Positions 53,529 to 63,290 are shown, numbered from the stretch's first letter. The stretch: DNA of 64,000 bases from Rhodospirillaceae bacterium (GCA_018674495.1 JABHAA010000136.1:1-64000), one strand, 5' to 3'. Made by a program: numbers and translations. Notes: generated by a model from the letters alone, not told the origin.

Positions 53529-54206
53529 ATGTTCGCCCGAGATATTTTTAGATTAATTTTTCTGAGCCTGATGGTGCCGCTGTTGGCATTTGTCTTGAGC
53601 GCGCCGGCGACGGCGCAATCGAAGCCCAAACCATCGGCGAAAGTTCTGCGCCAAGGCCAAAAAATCTTTAAGGAAAATTGCCAGGTTTGCCATCAGGCCG
53701 ACGCCATCGGTAAGCCGGGTGTGGCACCGTCTTTGACCAACCCGGAATTTCTGGCGATCTCATCCGATAAGTTTTTGGAGCGCACCATCCGCGATGGCCG
53801 CGCCGATACCTCGATGATGCCGTTCGCCCATCTGGGCCGCTCCAAGGTGCGCGCTGTCGTCGCCTTTTTGCGCTCCCACGAGAAATTGCGTTACCGCGCC
53901 AAAGAGGTCGACGCGCAGCCGGACGCCCGCGGCGATGCCCGCTTCGGCAAGACCTGGTACATGAATATCTGTTCCACCTGCCACGGCAGCGACGGCAATG
54001 GCTATGAATCTGAAGGCGCCGGCACGGCCATCGGATTGCCCGGATTCCTGGACAAGGTTTCCGACGGATATATCCGCGAAACCGTCAAGGTCGGGCGCTC
54101 CAACACGCGCATGCTGCCGTTCAAGGGACCGACCGCACTGGCCGCTCTCACCGACCGGGAAATCGATGACATCATTGTTTACCTTCGCCAAGCTGCGAAG
54201 AAGTAA
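53529..54206 (+). CDS. Periplasmic diheme cytochrome c
   Basis: 225 residues. A signal peptide (LIFLSLMVPLLAFVLSAPATA) precedes two class I cytochrome c domains: CQVCH near residue 51 with Met ligand candidate TSMMPF, and CSTCH near 148 with RMLPF. It resembles c4-like diheme carriers rather than NapB. Probably shuttles electrons between the pentaheme cytochrome and the Mo enzyme. It lies 32 bases after the former and 15 before the latter. Confidence 0.9.
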   Translation: MFARDIFRLIFLSLMVPLLAFVLSAPATAQSKPKPSAKVLRQGQKIFKENCQVCHQADAIGKPGVAPSLTNPEFLAISSDKFLERTIRDGRADTSMMPFAHLGRSKVRAVVAFLRSHEKLRYRAKEVDAQPDARGDARFGKTWYMNICSTCHGSDGNGYESEGAGTAIGLPGFLDKVSDGYIRETVKVGRSNTRMLPFKGPTALAALTDREIDDIIVYLRQAAKK

Positions 54207-54221
54207 GAGGAGCAAAAACCT

Positions 54222-56930
54222 ATGAAACGCATTAAAACCGTACTGTCGCGCCGGGATTTCATGAAAACCAGCGCCTTCGTAACCACCGCCGCTGCTGGCG
54301 CCAGCTTGATGGCGGAAGGCAATCCGGAATTGGTCTCCACCGCCCAGGCGCAAGGGCTGGAAGATGACCGCACCACGGCGCTCGCCCAATGCCCCTATTG
54401 CGGCGTCGGTTGCGGCACCATCATTCAAGTGGAAAATGGCAAGATCGTATCCATGCGCCCGGACAAGGACCATCCGACCAATTACGGGCTGCAATGCATC
54501 AAGGGCCTGACCGCCGCCGAGCCCATGTATGTGGACCGCATGGAAGGCGATAGTTACGTGCGCAAAGACGTCTGGGCGGAATGGAAAAAACCGAACCATG
54601 GCGATCTTGAATTTACCTCAAAAACCAAAGGCTCTTTTGATGAAGAGCATTTCACCCGAGTGTCTTACGAAGAAGCCTCGGAGATGGTCGATCACAAAAT
54701 CGCCCATCTGGCCAAAACATATGGCGGCAATTCCATCGGCCTTTATGGCTCGGGCCAGCTCACCATGGAAGGCCAGTATATGGAAAATATGTTCATGAAA
54801 GGGGTGCTGGGCTCCAACACCATCGAAGCCAACGCCCGCATGTGCATGACCTCGGCGGTCACCGGCTATTTCGCGACGCTGGGCTCCGACACACCGCCGC
54901 TGGCCTATGAAGATATTGAACTGGCCGACATGATTATGCATTTCGGACATAATGCGCGCGAAGCGCACCCGATCATTTACTGGCGCGCCGCTGATCACAA
55001 ACGCTCGAAGGATATTCCGACCGTGGTCGTCGATCCTCGGCGCACCGGCACAGTGACCGGCTACGAGGATATCAATCCCAAGAACTCGGTCCACGTTCCG
55101 ATCCTGAACGGTGATATCAGTTTCTTGAACGCCATCGCCCATGTGCTCCTGAAAGACCATGACGACGTGATCGATTGGGATTTCGTGAAGGCGCACGCCA
55201 CGGGCTGGAAGAAATATACCGAAGGGGTTTTGAAAAATTACAGCCCCGAGCAGGTGCAGGACCGCATGGGCGGGCCCAACCACGAGGTGTCACCCGAATT
55301 AATCCGTAGAGTTGCCGGCATGTTCGCCGACGCCACCCGCAAGCGCCTGGCCCGCGCAAAGGGAACGCAAAAGGGCGGTTTCGGAGGTGTCATGATCATG
55401 TGGGGCATCGGCTATAACCAGCATCTGCACGGCCAGCACAATGTTATCTCGATCATCAATCTGCTGACCCTTACCGGCAATCTGGCGAAGCCCGGCTGCG
55501 GGCCGTTCTCCATGACCGGCCAGCCGAACGCCATGGGCGAGCGGTTCACCGGCGGACTTACCGGTCGCTTGCCGTTCAATCAGCCATTGAAGAACGCCAG
55601 CCACCGGAAAAAAATGGCCAAGGCCTGGGGCGTGCCGGAGAAAAATCTGATCAATGCCATGAATTCCAAAAACCCCGGCTATGCCGTGGGCATGATGGAG
55701 CGGGCGCTGAAAGATCAGGTGAAAGCCTTCTTCTTTGTTTACGCTACCCATATCGACCTGCCGGACGTGAACAACCTTGTGCGCCCGGCGATCACCAAAA
55801 CCTTCAACGTGGTCCAGGAAATTTACAGGCACGCCCCCAACAACCTCTATGCCGACGTCATCTTCCTGGCGGCGACTTGGGGCGAGGTGGAAGGTATCTA
55901 TATTTCTTCGGAGCGGCGGCTGAACATCTGCCAGAAGGCGGCGGAACCGCCGAAAGGCTGCCGCCCGGACTTGGACATGGTCATCGACAAAGCCAAAGGT
56001 ATCGGCAAATTGCTCGGCCTCGATATGGACAAGGCCTTGCCCTACCAGCGTAAAGAGGATGGCTTCTATGATGCCCAGGAGATTTTCCGGGATGTCATAA
56101 AGGCGTCGGCGGGTACCGATACCGACCTCACGGGCATATTGGAGGTGGAAAAGCTGGACGAGATGGAACCCTACGAGCAAATCGCCGAATTGCGCGGCAT
56201 CCAGTGGCCGGCACCCACATACGAGATTGCTCAGGCCGGCGGCACCAAGCGCCGCTTCATGTCGCAGGAGGGTCAGTGGGAAAACAAACCCTACGGCTAC
56301 TTCCGCACCAAGGACGGCAAGGTTCATATGAAGATGATCGAACAGGACTATACGAACCGCGAGAAAATTACCAAGGAGCTGATGAAGTTCGGCGATAGGA
56401 ACGGTCCGGACCTGCATACCATCGATCATATGGACTTGATCAAAGCGGCCCGCGACAACGCGCTGACCCCGGACATGCCGGACGAGGATCAACGGGGCAA
56501 GGCTTGGGACAAGGTGCCCAAGGACAAATTTCCCTATTGGTTCGGTCTCGGCGTGGTTTACGAGCATTTCCATACCGCCAAATCCAACCGTTCGGCAACG
56601 ACGCGAAGGCTGGTGCCGGAGATGTATGTGGAAATGCACTCGGACGACGCCAAGGATTTGGGCATCAAGGACGGCGAGAAGGTGCGCGTCGTCACCCGCC
56701 GAGGCTCGCTCGAAGCGCGCGCTCAGGTAGGCGTCAACTCGCTCGTCAAACCGGCCCGCAACTCGGTACCGAGAGGCTATATGTTCGGCCCCTGGAACCT
56801 GTCGGTCGCCGATAGTGCGGATCCCAAAAAGAACAAATGGCTGGCCAACGGTTTGACCAGCCGGGTCTGGGATCCGGTGTCCGGCCAGGTGGATTTCAAG
56901 AAAAGCGCCGCCCGCATCGAAAAAATATGA
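54222..56930 (+). CDS. Tat-exported molybdopterin oxidoreductase of the NapA/NasA clade
   Basis: 902 residues. The N-terminal LSRRDFMKTSAFV is a Tat signal. The [4Fe-4S] ligands are C57, C60, C64 (CPYCGVGCG) and C92 (LQCIKG). The Mo ligand is C208 in NARMCMTSAV, as in NapA and NasA; formate dehydrogenases have a different 'ARxCHS' or selenocysteine. GPFSMTGQPNAMGERFTGG is closer to the assimilatory NasA form (QPNAMG) than to NapA (QPSACG). The C-terminal MopB domain ends near ARNSVPRGYMFGPWNL. About 70 residues longer than NapA. Nitrate reductase-like activity is the default guess; the substrate is unproven. No NapD chaperone gene is present here. Confidence 0.87.
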   Translation: MKRIKTVLSRRDFMKTSAFVTTAAAGASLMAEGNPELVSTAQAQGLEDDRTTALAQCPYCGVGCGTIIQVENGKIVSMRPDKDHPTNYGLQCIKGLTAAEPMYVDRMEGDSYVRKDVWAEWKKPNHGDLEFTSKTKGSFDEEHFTRVSYEEASEMVDHKIAHLAKTYGGNSIGLYGSGQLTMEGQYMENMFMKGVLGSNTIEANARMCMTSAVTGYFATLGSDTPPLAYEDIELADMIMHFGHNAREAHPIIYWRAADHKRSKDIPTVVVDPRRTGTVTGYEDINPKNSVHVPILNGDISFLNAIAHVLLKDHDDVIDWDFVKAHATGWKKYTEGVLKNYSPEQVQDRMGGPNHEVSPELIRRVAGMFADATRKRLARAKGTQKGGFGGVMIMWGIGYNQHLHGQHNVISIINLLTLTGNLAKPGCGPFSMTGQPNAMGERFTGGLTGRLPFNQPLKNASHRKKMAKAWGVPEKNLINAMNSKNPGYAVGMMERALKDQVKAFFFVYATHIDLPDVNNLVRPAITKTFNVVQEIYRHAPNNLYADVIFLAATWGEVEGIYISSERRLNICQKAAEPPKGCRPDLDMVIDKAKGIGKLLGLDMDKALPYQRKEDGFYDAQEIFRDVIKASAGTDTDLTGILEVEKLDEMEPYEQIAELRGIQWPAPTYEIAQAGGTKRRFMSQEGQWENKPYGYFRTKDGKVHMKMIEQDYTNREKITKELMKFGDRNGPDLHTIDHMDLIKAARDNALTPDMPDEDQRGKAWDKVPKDKFPYWFGLGVVYEHFHTAKSNRSATTRRLVPEMYVEMHSDDAKDLGIKDGEKVRVVTRRGSLEARAQVGVNSLVKPARNSVPRGYMFGPWNLSVADSADPKKNKWLANGLTSRVWDPVSGQVDFKKSAARIEKI

Positions 56931-56950
56931 TGCGGGCATAGATCAATTTT

Positions 56951-56982
56951 GGGCGGACCGGCCTCGGGAACCTGGTCCGCCC
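56951..56982 (+). repeat. Intercistronic hairpin after the Mo-enzyme gene
   Basis: GGGCGGACC (56951-56959) pairs exactly with GGTCCGCCC (56974-56982) across a 14-base loop. There is no U-run, so it is more likely a 3' stabiliser that allows the large-subunit mRNA to exceed that of the downstream ferredoxins than a terminator. Confidence 0.6.
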
Positions 56983-57015
56983 GAATGGAGCAAAGGCAAT
57001 TACAGGTAGGTTGCT

Positions 57016-57603
57016 ATGAAGCGGAGGAATTTCTTAAAAGCCATCGGCGCCGGGGCGGTTGCCGCCGTGGCGGCGCCGGCGGGCGCGATGGCGGCGCGCA
57101 ATAGGCCAAGTTTGCGCTACATTCGCCCGCCGGGATCCCATGACGAAGAAACGTTTCTGTCGAAATGCATCAATTGCGGCCAGTGCGGCGAAGTATGTCC
57201 GAACCGCTGCATCAAGTTCTTTGGCCTGCAGAACGGTGCCTCGTCAATCGGTACGCCCTATATCAAGGCCCGGGAAAAGGCCTGCATCCTTTGCATGAAG
57301 TGCGGCGATGTCTGCCCCACCGGCGCCATTCCGAAGATCAAGCGCGAAGCCAAGGCGGTCATCGAAGGGGTCAAGATGGGCCACGCGGTGGTTGATAGGG
57401 AGCTGTGCCTCTCCTGGCAGGGTAAGACCTGCGGCGTCTGCTACCGGGCCTGCCCGCTGGCCGATGTCGCCATCCGCGTCGGCCGGTTGGAGCAGCCCCA
57501 TGTTCTAAATGACTGCGTCGGTTGCGGGCTGTGCGAGCGCACCTGCATCCAGATGCCGCAAGCCATCCGCATTGTTCCCAACCATGGGACCGGGAACGGA
57601 TAG
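57016..57603 (+). CDS. NapG-like four-cluster ferredoxin, first copy
   Basis: 195 residues. Tat signal KRRNFLKAIGAGAVAAVAAPAGA, then four [4Fe-4S] motifs: CINCGQCGEVC, CILCMKCGDVC, CGVCYRAC and CVGCGLCERTC. NapG with NapH forms a quinol dehydrogenase that passes electrons to the Nap enzyme. It is followed directly by the NapH-like gene (7-base gap). Confidence 0.9.
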   Translation: MKRRNFLKAIGAGAVAAVAAPAGAMAARNRPSLRYIRPPGSHDEETFLSKCINCGQCGEVCPNRCIKFFGLQNGASSIGTPYIKAREKACILCMKCGDVCPTGAIPKIKREAKAVIEGVKMGHAVVDRELCLSWQGKTCGVCYRACPLADVAIRVGRLEQPHVLNDCVGCGLCERTCIQMPQAIRIVPNHGTGNG

Positions 57604-57610
57604 GGCGGCC

Positions 57611-58615
57611 ATGCACCCAAGCAAACCATTCTTTCTCTGGCGGCATTTGAACAAGCTGCGCTGGGCAAGCCTTATTGTTGTGGCCTTGATGCTGATCCTG
57701 ATCCCGTTCCTGCATCTTTATCAGACCTACAACGCGGCGCACGCCTACGATCTTCTGGCGCCGTCGGAAAAACGCATCTTCGATGTGATGGAGTTTCTGA
57801 CCGACCCGTTCACGTCCGATCCGGCAGAGGATCTGGACGCCCTCAAGGGCACCACCTGGTCGGGCACCTTCTGGGGTTTGCGCCTGTCCGATCCGCTGGC
57901 ACCCCTGGCCCAGATGGCGGCGTCTTTGTCGGTGTACTGGCCGTTCGCGCTGACCGCCCTCATTCCGATTGTGCTGACCGCCATTTTCGGGCGCTTCTTC
58001 TGCGGCTGGATTTGTCCGGCCAATCTCATTTACGAGCTGAACGGCAACCTGGCCGCCTGGCTGCGCTGGGCCGGCTTTAGGACCGGCGACTACCAGTTTG
58101 ATAAGCGCATCAAATACGGCGTGCTGGCGCTGGGGCTGGTGCTGTCGGCGGCCACTGGATCGGTGATCATCGCCGCCATCTATCCGCCCGCCATCGTCGG
58201 GCGCGAGGCCTATTTCGGTATCGCCGTCGGCGGCTTTGGCGCCGGCATGGTATTTTTTCTTGGCACGTTGTTGTTCGATCTTCTGGTCTCGCGGCGGGGT
58301 TTTTGCCGCTACCTGTGTCCCGGCGGCGCGCTTTATTCGCTGCTCGGTCGCTACCGGGCACTGCGCATCCAGCGCATTGTGGAGAGCTGCAACGACTGCG
58401 CCAAATGCAATGTGGTGTGCGAGTTCGGCCTTGATCCATTGCGCGACGGCTTCGGTCAGGAATGCACCAACTGCGCCGCCTGTATCGCCGTCTGCCCCAC
58501 CGATGCGCTCACCTTCACCGTGGGCTTCCGCGATCACCCTGCGCAAGGGCCGGGTCATCTGGGCCGCCAGTACAAGCGCGAAAGCGGAGCGGATTTCGAA
58601 GAGGCTGCGGAATGA
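57611..58615 (+). CDS. NapH-like membrane ferredoxin
   Basis: 334 residues from the ATG at 57611; the open frame upstream overlaps the NapG-like gene. It has four or more membrane helices, with the CxxxCP pairs FCGWICPANLIYEL and CRYLCPGGALYSLLGR on the cytoplasmic side and two [4Fe-4S] sites at CNDCAKCNVVC and CTNCAACIAVC. Compared with typical NapH (about 285 residues) there is an extra loop at 50-95. Overlaps the next gene by ATGA. Confidence 0.9.
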   Translation: MHPSKPFFLWRHLNKLRWASLIVVALMLILIPFLHLYQTYNAAHAYDLLAPSEKRIFDVMEFLTDPFTSDPAEDLDALKGTTWSGTFWGLRLSDPLAPLAQMAASLSVYWPFALTALIPIVLTAIFGRFFCGWICPANLIYELNGNLAAWLRWAGFRTGDYQFDKRIKYGVLALGLVLSAATGSVIIAAIYPPAIVGREAYFGIAVGGFGAGMVFFLGTLLFDLLVSRRGFCRYLCPGGALYSLLGRYRALRIQRIVESCNDCAKCNVVCEFGLDPLRDGFGQECTNCAACIAVCPTDALTFTVGFRDHPAQGPGHLGRQYKRESGADFEEAAE

Positions 58616-59259
58616 CGCGGCGCGGCCTCCTTAAAAAACTATCTGCCGGCGCAGCTTTGCTCGGCATTGCAGCCCTGCCGTTTGGGTTTGCGCGGCTGCT
58701 GGCGCCGGCCGGGGACAGGCCGATCCCACGGCGCATCGATATCGCCAACAAGATTAAAGCACGGCGCAATTATCTGCGCCCGCCGGGCGCGCTCAAAAGT
58801 GAAGCCGCCTTCACCGCCGCCTGCATCGGCTGCGGTCTTTGCGGCGAGGTGTGCCCGCCCCGCTGCATCAAGTTTCATAAATCCGGCGGCGGCACCCAAA
58901 TCAACACACCCTATATCGACGCGTCGGAAAAAGGCTGCATTCTGTGCAACAAATGCATGAACGTCTGCCCCACCGAAGCGCTGACGGTGGTCAAGCGCAC
59001 CGAAATCAATATGGGTGTTGCCCGCATCGACCGCGCCGCCTGTTACCCCTGGGTCGACAAGGGCATCTGCGGTGCCTGCGTCAGCATTTGCCCGCAAGGC
59101 AAATCGGCCATCGCCTACAAACACTGGAACCAGTACCGCCCGATCGTCAAAGACGGCTGTGTCGGCTGTGGCCTCTGTGTCGAAGTATGCCCGCATCCGA
59201 GCCAGCCTATTTGGATTGTGGCGCGCCCGGAAAAAAGTAAAATTCAGCAAGGAGCCTGA
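58612..59259 (+). CDS. NapG-like four-cluster ferredoxin, second copy
   Basis: 215 residues from the ATG at 58612. Twin-arginine-type start TRRGLLKKLSAGAALLGIAALPFG, then CIGCGLCGEVC, CILCNKCMNVC, CGACVSIC and CVGCGLCVEVC motifs. It aligns with the first NapG-like protein over the entire mature part (PPG....F...CI.CG.CGEVCP.RCIKF), so the NapH-like gene is flanked by two paralogues. It may form an alternative pair with NapH or a chain of eight clusters. Confidence 0.9.
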   Translation: MTRRGLLKKLSAGAALLGIAALPFGFARLLAPAGDRPIPRRIDIANKIKARRNYLRPPGALKSEAAFTAACIGCGLCGEVCPPRCIKFHKSGGGTQINTPYIDASEKGCILCNKCMNVCPTEALTVVKRTEINMGVARIDRAACYPWVDKGICGACVSICPQGKSAIAYKHWNQYRPIVKDGCVGCGLCVEVCPHPSQPIWIVARPEKSKIQQGA

Positions 59260-59261
59260 TC

Positions 59262-59873
59262 ATGACCCTGAAATGGATCACCAGAGCCGCCGGCATTATT
59301 TTGGTAATGATGACCGCCACCCTGTTTGCGGACGCTGTGCTGGCGCATCATGTGCTTGGCCGACCGGCCTATGCGCTGAACGAAGATTCGAACACGCCGC
59401 CGGCCCTGCAGGGGGAATCGGAAATCGGAGAATTTTCCGTGACCTATATGATTTACCCGGCCTTTCCGAAACCGAACGAGCCGGGGCGCATCAATCTTCA
59501 CATCAAGCACCGGGATACGGGCAAGTCCTACCAGGGCAAAGTTGCTTTCCACACTAAGGACGATGGCTGGTTGTCGATGATCGGGCTTGGCGGCGCGCCG
59601 GCAAGATTGGGCGCCCAGCCGAACGACGACAATGTCTACCGGCAACGCTATGTCTATCATGAAAACGGCGATTATATGGTCAGCGCCAGCTTCGATGCGG
59701 GCGGCGAAACCTATGTGCTCGATCTGCCTTTGCGGGTCGGGCCGGCGCCGGCGTTCGGGCCCATCGGATTGGTTGTCGGGCTTTTGATATTCATACTGTT
59801 CGCAGTCAATGTGATCCAAAGACGCCGCGCCGTAAGCGGCAAAATCCGCCAGGCCAACGAATTGGGGCGCTGA
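59262..59873 (+). CDS. Exported His-His protein with C-terminal anchor
   Basis: 203 residues. Signal peptide (AAGIILVMMTATLFADAVLA), then HHVLGRPAYALNEDSNTPPA immediately after the predicted cleavage, placing a His-His pair at the mature N-terminus. An Ig-like beta domain follows (GRINLHIKHRDTGKSYQGKVAF...YRQRYVYHENGDYMVSASF), and one C-terminal membrane helix with a basic tail. FixH/YtkA-like proteins share this plan. A metal-binding or accessory role for the Mo module is inferred. It starts 2 bases after the second NapG-like gene. Confidence 0.8.
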   Translation: MTLKWITRAAGIILVMMTATLFADAVLAHHVLGRPAYALNEDSNTPPALQGESEIGEFSVTYMIYPAFPKPNEPGRINLHIKHRDTGKSYQGKVAFHTKDDGWLSMIGLGGAPARLGAQPNDDNVYRQRYVYHENGDYMVSASFDAGGETYVLDLPLRVGPAPAFGPIGLVVGLLIFILFAVNVIQRRRAVSGKIRQANELGR

Positions 59874-59987
59874 CCGGTACCCGGGCTAAGTGAATTGCCA
59901 ATTTAAATGGTCGCGAAAATTGGGTAGGGTAAGCTTACTTGTGCTGCACCGGCTCAAGGATGGCTTATAAAAATTGGCGGCCGAAGT

Positions 59988-62900
59988 ATGAATGTTCGCG
60001 CTTGGTTGGAGGGGTTTGGCTTAGAGGAGCATGCCGCCGCATTCGACGAGAATGGGGTGGATGGGGACCTGCTTGCGGAGCTGACGAACGACGACCTCAA
60101 GGACCTGGGAATTCAAAAGCTCGGCGACCGCAAGCGTCTGCTGAAGGCGATTGAGAAGCTTGCGGGTGATGGCCCGCCCCTCGAACCTCAAATCATTACG
60201 GCGCCGCCTCCCGAAGGTGAACGTCGTCAACTGACCATATTTTTTGCCGATCTTTCCGGTTACACCGAGCTTACGGATGCGCTCGACGCCGAAGAGCTTC
60301 ACGAACTGATGGGGTTTGTCTTCGATTCCATAGACCGGATTATCGAGGACCATGGCGGTACCGTGCACCGCCATGTGGGCGACGAAGTCATGGCGTTGTT
60401 CGGCACTCCCGTCGCCCATACCGACGATCCCATGCGGGCGGTGCGCGCCGCGTTCGAGACCCATAGAGCAATGACGGCGCTCGGCATTAAGCAAGGCCGG
60501 AACCTTGCCGTTCATATCGGCATTGCCAGCGGCAGCGTCATCGTCGCCGGGCAGGGCACGGAAAATCCCGAGGATGTGACCGGTTATGCGGTCACCGGCG
60601 CCGCCGCCAATCTCGCCGCCCGCCTCAACAGTTTGGCGGACCCTGGCGAGACGATCATATCCGATACCGTCCATCAGGTCGTTGAAGCAGAGATCGATTG
60701 CAGCCCGCTAGGCGAGACAGCGGTCAAGGGATTTGAAAAACCCGTGGTTCCGTGGCGGACATTGGCCGTGCGTTCGGATGGGGCGGCACGGTCGCAATCC
60801 CCGCTGATTGGCCGGCGGGCCGAAACCGCCCAGTTTAATGGCGCACTCCAATCTTGCCGGGAAACAGGCATGGGCCAGGCGATGTTGGTGCGCGGCGAGG
60901 CGGGAATGGGGAAAACACGGCTGGTCCGTGAATTTGAGGCCAATGCTGAAAAATTGGGGTTTGCCTGTCATAAGAGTCTCAACTTTGATTTTGGTGTCGG
61001 CGAGGGCCAAGACGCCATTCGCACACTGGTATACAGCCTGCTTGGCGTTGCCGCCGACAGCGATATTCCGGCGCGCGAGGCCGGAGCGGCAGTGGCCCTT
61101 GACGGCGAACTGTACGCGCCCGACCAACAGGTATTCCTCAACGATCTGCTTAATCTGCCGCAGCCGGCCGAACTACAGGGCATTTATGACGCCATGAACA
61201 ACGCGGCCCGCCACCAGGGCAAACATGCATTGCTCACTGGGCTGATACAATGTTTGAGCCGCCGCCAGCCGCTGCTATTGGTGATCGAAGACGTTCATTG
61301 GGCCGACGGTGAGGCCCTTTCTGATTTGGCTCAAATTACGATTGCGGTGCAGGAAAGCCCAGCATTGCTGGTGATGACGTCGCGTATCGAGGGAGACCCG
61401 CTGGATCAATCCTGGCGCAGCCGCGCCGGCGGTGCCCCATTATTGACCATCGGTATTGGCCCGCTTCGCCAGGCAGAGTCAGCGCAAATGGCTGCGGCCT
61501 TTGCCAGTGCAATCGATGAATATGCCCAGAACTGCATTGAGCGGGCCGGCGGCAACCCTTTGTTTCTAGAGCAGCTTCTCCGGAGCGCCGAGGAAAGTAG
61601 AGACGGCGACGTGCCGGCGACGATCCAAAGCCTGATCCTGACGCGTATTGACCGGCTTGCAGGACCGGACAAAGGGGCGCTGCAGGCGGCATCGGCCATT
61701 GGTCAGCGCTTCGCACTGAATACGCTGCAAGCACTGGTGGACGACCCCGAATATTCTTGCGCCAAGTTGATTGAACACAACTTGGTGCGTCCCGACGGTG
61801 ATGACTATTTGTTTGCCCACGCGTTGATACAGGAGGGCGTGTACGCTTCGCTGCTTAAAGACAGGCGGGGCCGGCTGCATCTTGGCGCCGCCAAATGGTT
61901 CGCGGATCGCGATCCTATGTTGCACGCCGAGCACCTGGACCGGGCCGACGATGTGGGCGCGGCTGCCGCCTACCAGCATGCGGCGGCTGTGCAGGCCCAA
62001 TCTTACCATTACGAGCAGGCCTTACGTTTGATCGAGCGGGGGTTGGAGCTGGCGGCGGAAGGAGCGGACAAGTTCCAATTAACCTGCATGAAAGGGCAAA
62101 TGTTGCACGATTTGGGCTCCATCGAGCCGTCTGTCGAGGCCTATAACGAGGCCCTTGAATTAGCCGAAGATGATATTGGCCGATGCCGCGCCTGGCTTGG
62201 CCTGGCGGCCGGATTACGCATCGCGGACCGCTACGATGAGGCCCTGGAAATTCTTGGCAAGGCCGAAGTGGCCGCCAGCGGCAACGGCCTGGTTCGCGAA
62301 AGCGCCGAAATTCACCATATTCGCGGCAACCTGTATTTTCCCATGGGCCGTTTCGAGGACTGCGCCGCCGAGCACGAGAAATCATTGGAGTATGCCAAGC
62401 AAGCCGGCTCGGCCGAGGCGGAAACGAACGCTCTTGGTGGTATCGCCGATGCAAGCTATGTCGCTGGACGGATGGCCACCGCGCATCAATATTTCGGCCG
62501 CTGCGTTGCGGTGGCACGTCAAAACGGATTTGTTGGCATAGAAGTGGTCAACGGGTCCATGGTCGGCTTTACCCGGATATATCTGAACGAGCTCAGCGAA
62601 GCCCTTGAAAATGGACTAACGACAATCGTCACTGCTAGAAAAGTTGGGCACCAGCGGGCCGAAATGCTTGGCGAAGTTTTGGCTTCGCAGGTATTATTTG
62701 TGATGGCCGATCACGCTGGGACCCGCCAGCACAATAGCCGGGTGATGGAGCTCGCCGGGCAGCTTGGAGCACGCCGTTTTGAGGCTCAAGGCCTCATATA
62801 CGAGGGAAAGCTGGCTCTGGTTGAGGGTCGGCGGGATGTCGCCATCAAGCATTTGGAGGCCGCTCGTGCGATAAGCGAAGATGTCGGCCATGGCTTTGCG

Positions 62901-63290
62901 GGTCCGGGGATCATGGGCGCGCTCGCCCTCAGCCTCGACGAGCCGGACGCAAAATATGACGCATTGGACGAAGGTGTGCGCATGCTGGAGGCCGGTTCCG
63001 TCAGCCACAATCATTTCCTGTTCTATCCCGATGCAATTGACATTTCTCTCGATGCAGGAGATTGGGACCGTGCCGAGGGCTATTGCGCCGCGCTTGAAGA
63101 ATTCTCCCTTGCAGAGCCCCTGCCATGGAGCGAATTCTACATCGCCCGTGGCCGAACATTGGCGGCTTTGGGGCGGAACCGCCGGGATCAGGAACTAACG
63201 CAGGAGATGGAGCGCCTCTGCAATCTGGCTGCGCAAGCCAATATTGCGACGGCATTACCCGCTCTGCAAGCGGCTCTGATATCCTTATGA
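59988..63290 (+). CDS. SAM domain - class III adenylate/guanylate cyclase - AAA - TPR protein
   Basis: 1100 residues. 1-60: SAM domain (WLEGFGLEEHAAAF...LTNDDLKDLGI). 78-255: class III cyclase with metal acids D88 (FFADLSGYTEL) and D132 (HVGDEVMALFG) and the transition-state N208/R212 (GAAANLAARL). 275-600: AAA/NTPase with P-loop GEAGMGKT (303-310) and Walker B LLLVIEDVHWAD. 640-1100: TPR-like repeats. The nucleotide-specificity residues cannot be assigned confidently, so cAMP versus cGMP is open. It lies inside the Mo-enzyme cluster, 114 bases after the His-His protein, where GTAAGCTTAC is a 10-bp palindrome (59930-59939 area). Confidence 0.9.
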   Translation: MNVRAWLEGFGLEEHAAAFDENGVDGDLLAELTNDDLKDLGIQKLGDRKRLLKAIEKLAGDGPPLEPQIITAPPPEGERRQLTIFFADLSGYTELTDALDAEELHELMGFVFDSIDRIIEDHGGTVHRHVGDEVMALFGTPVAHTDDPMRAVRAAFETHRAMTALGIKQGRNLAVHIGIASGSVIVAGQGTENPEDVTGYAVTGAAANLAARLNSLADPGETIISDTVHQVVEAEIDCSPLGETAVKGFEKPVVPWRTLAVRSDGAARSQSPLIGRRAETAQFNGALQSCRETGMGQAMLVRGEAGMGKTRLVREFEANAEKLGFACHKSLNFDFGVGEGQDAIRTLVYSLLGVAADSDIPAREAGAAVALDGELYAPDQQVFLNDLLNLPQPAELQGIYDAMNNAARHQGKHALLTGLIQCLSRRQPLLLVIEDVHWADGEALSDLAQITIAVQESPALLVMTSRIEGDPLDQSWRSRAGGAPLLTIGIGPLRQAESAQMAAAFASAIDEYAQNCIERAGGNPLFLEQLLRSAEESRDGDVPATIQSLILTRIDRLAGPDKGALQAASAIGQRFALNTLQALVDDPEYSCAKLIEHNLVRPDGDDYLFAHALIQEGVYASLLKDRRGRLHLGAAKWFADRDPMLHAEHLDRADDVGAAAAYQHAAAVQAQSYHYEQALRLIERGLELAAEGADKFQLTCMKGQMLHDLGSIEPSVEAYNEALELAEDDIGRCRAWLGLAAGLRIADRYDEALEILGKAEVAASGNGLVRESAEIHHIRGNLYFPMGRFEDCAAEHEKSLEYAKQAGSAEAETNALGGIADASYVAGRMATAHQYFGRCVAVARQNGFVGIEVVNGSMVGFTRIYLNELSEALENGLTTIVTARKVGHQRAEMLGEVLASQVLFVMADHAGTRQHNSRVMELAGQLGARRFEAQGLIYEGKLALVEGRRDVAIKHLEAARAISEDVGHGFAGPGIMGALALSLDEPDAKYDALDEGVRMLEAGSVSHNHFLFYPDAIDISLDAGDWDRAEGYCAALEEFSLAEPLPWSEFYIARGRTLAALGRNRRDQELTQEMERLCNLAAQANIATALPALQAALISL

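Noticed and set aside
54222..56930. Formate dehydrogenase catalytic subunit
   Set aside because: The Mo ligand region NARMCMTSAV and GPFSMTGQPNAMG block fit NapA/NasA; the formate dehydrogenase His-Arg pattern after the Cys/Sec is absent.
55299..56939. 546-codon minus-strand frame over the Mo-enzyme gene
   Set aside because: Antisense to the molybdopterin enzyme with its clear motifs; no family pattern in the translation.
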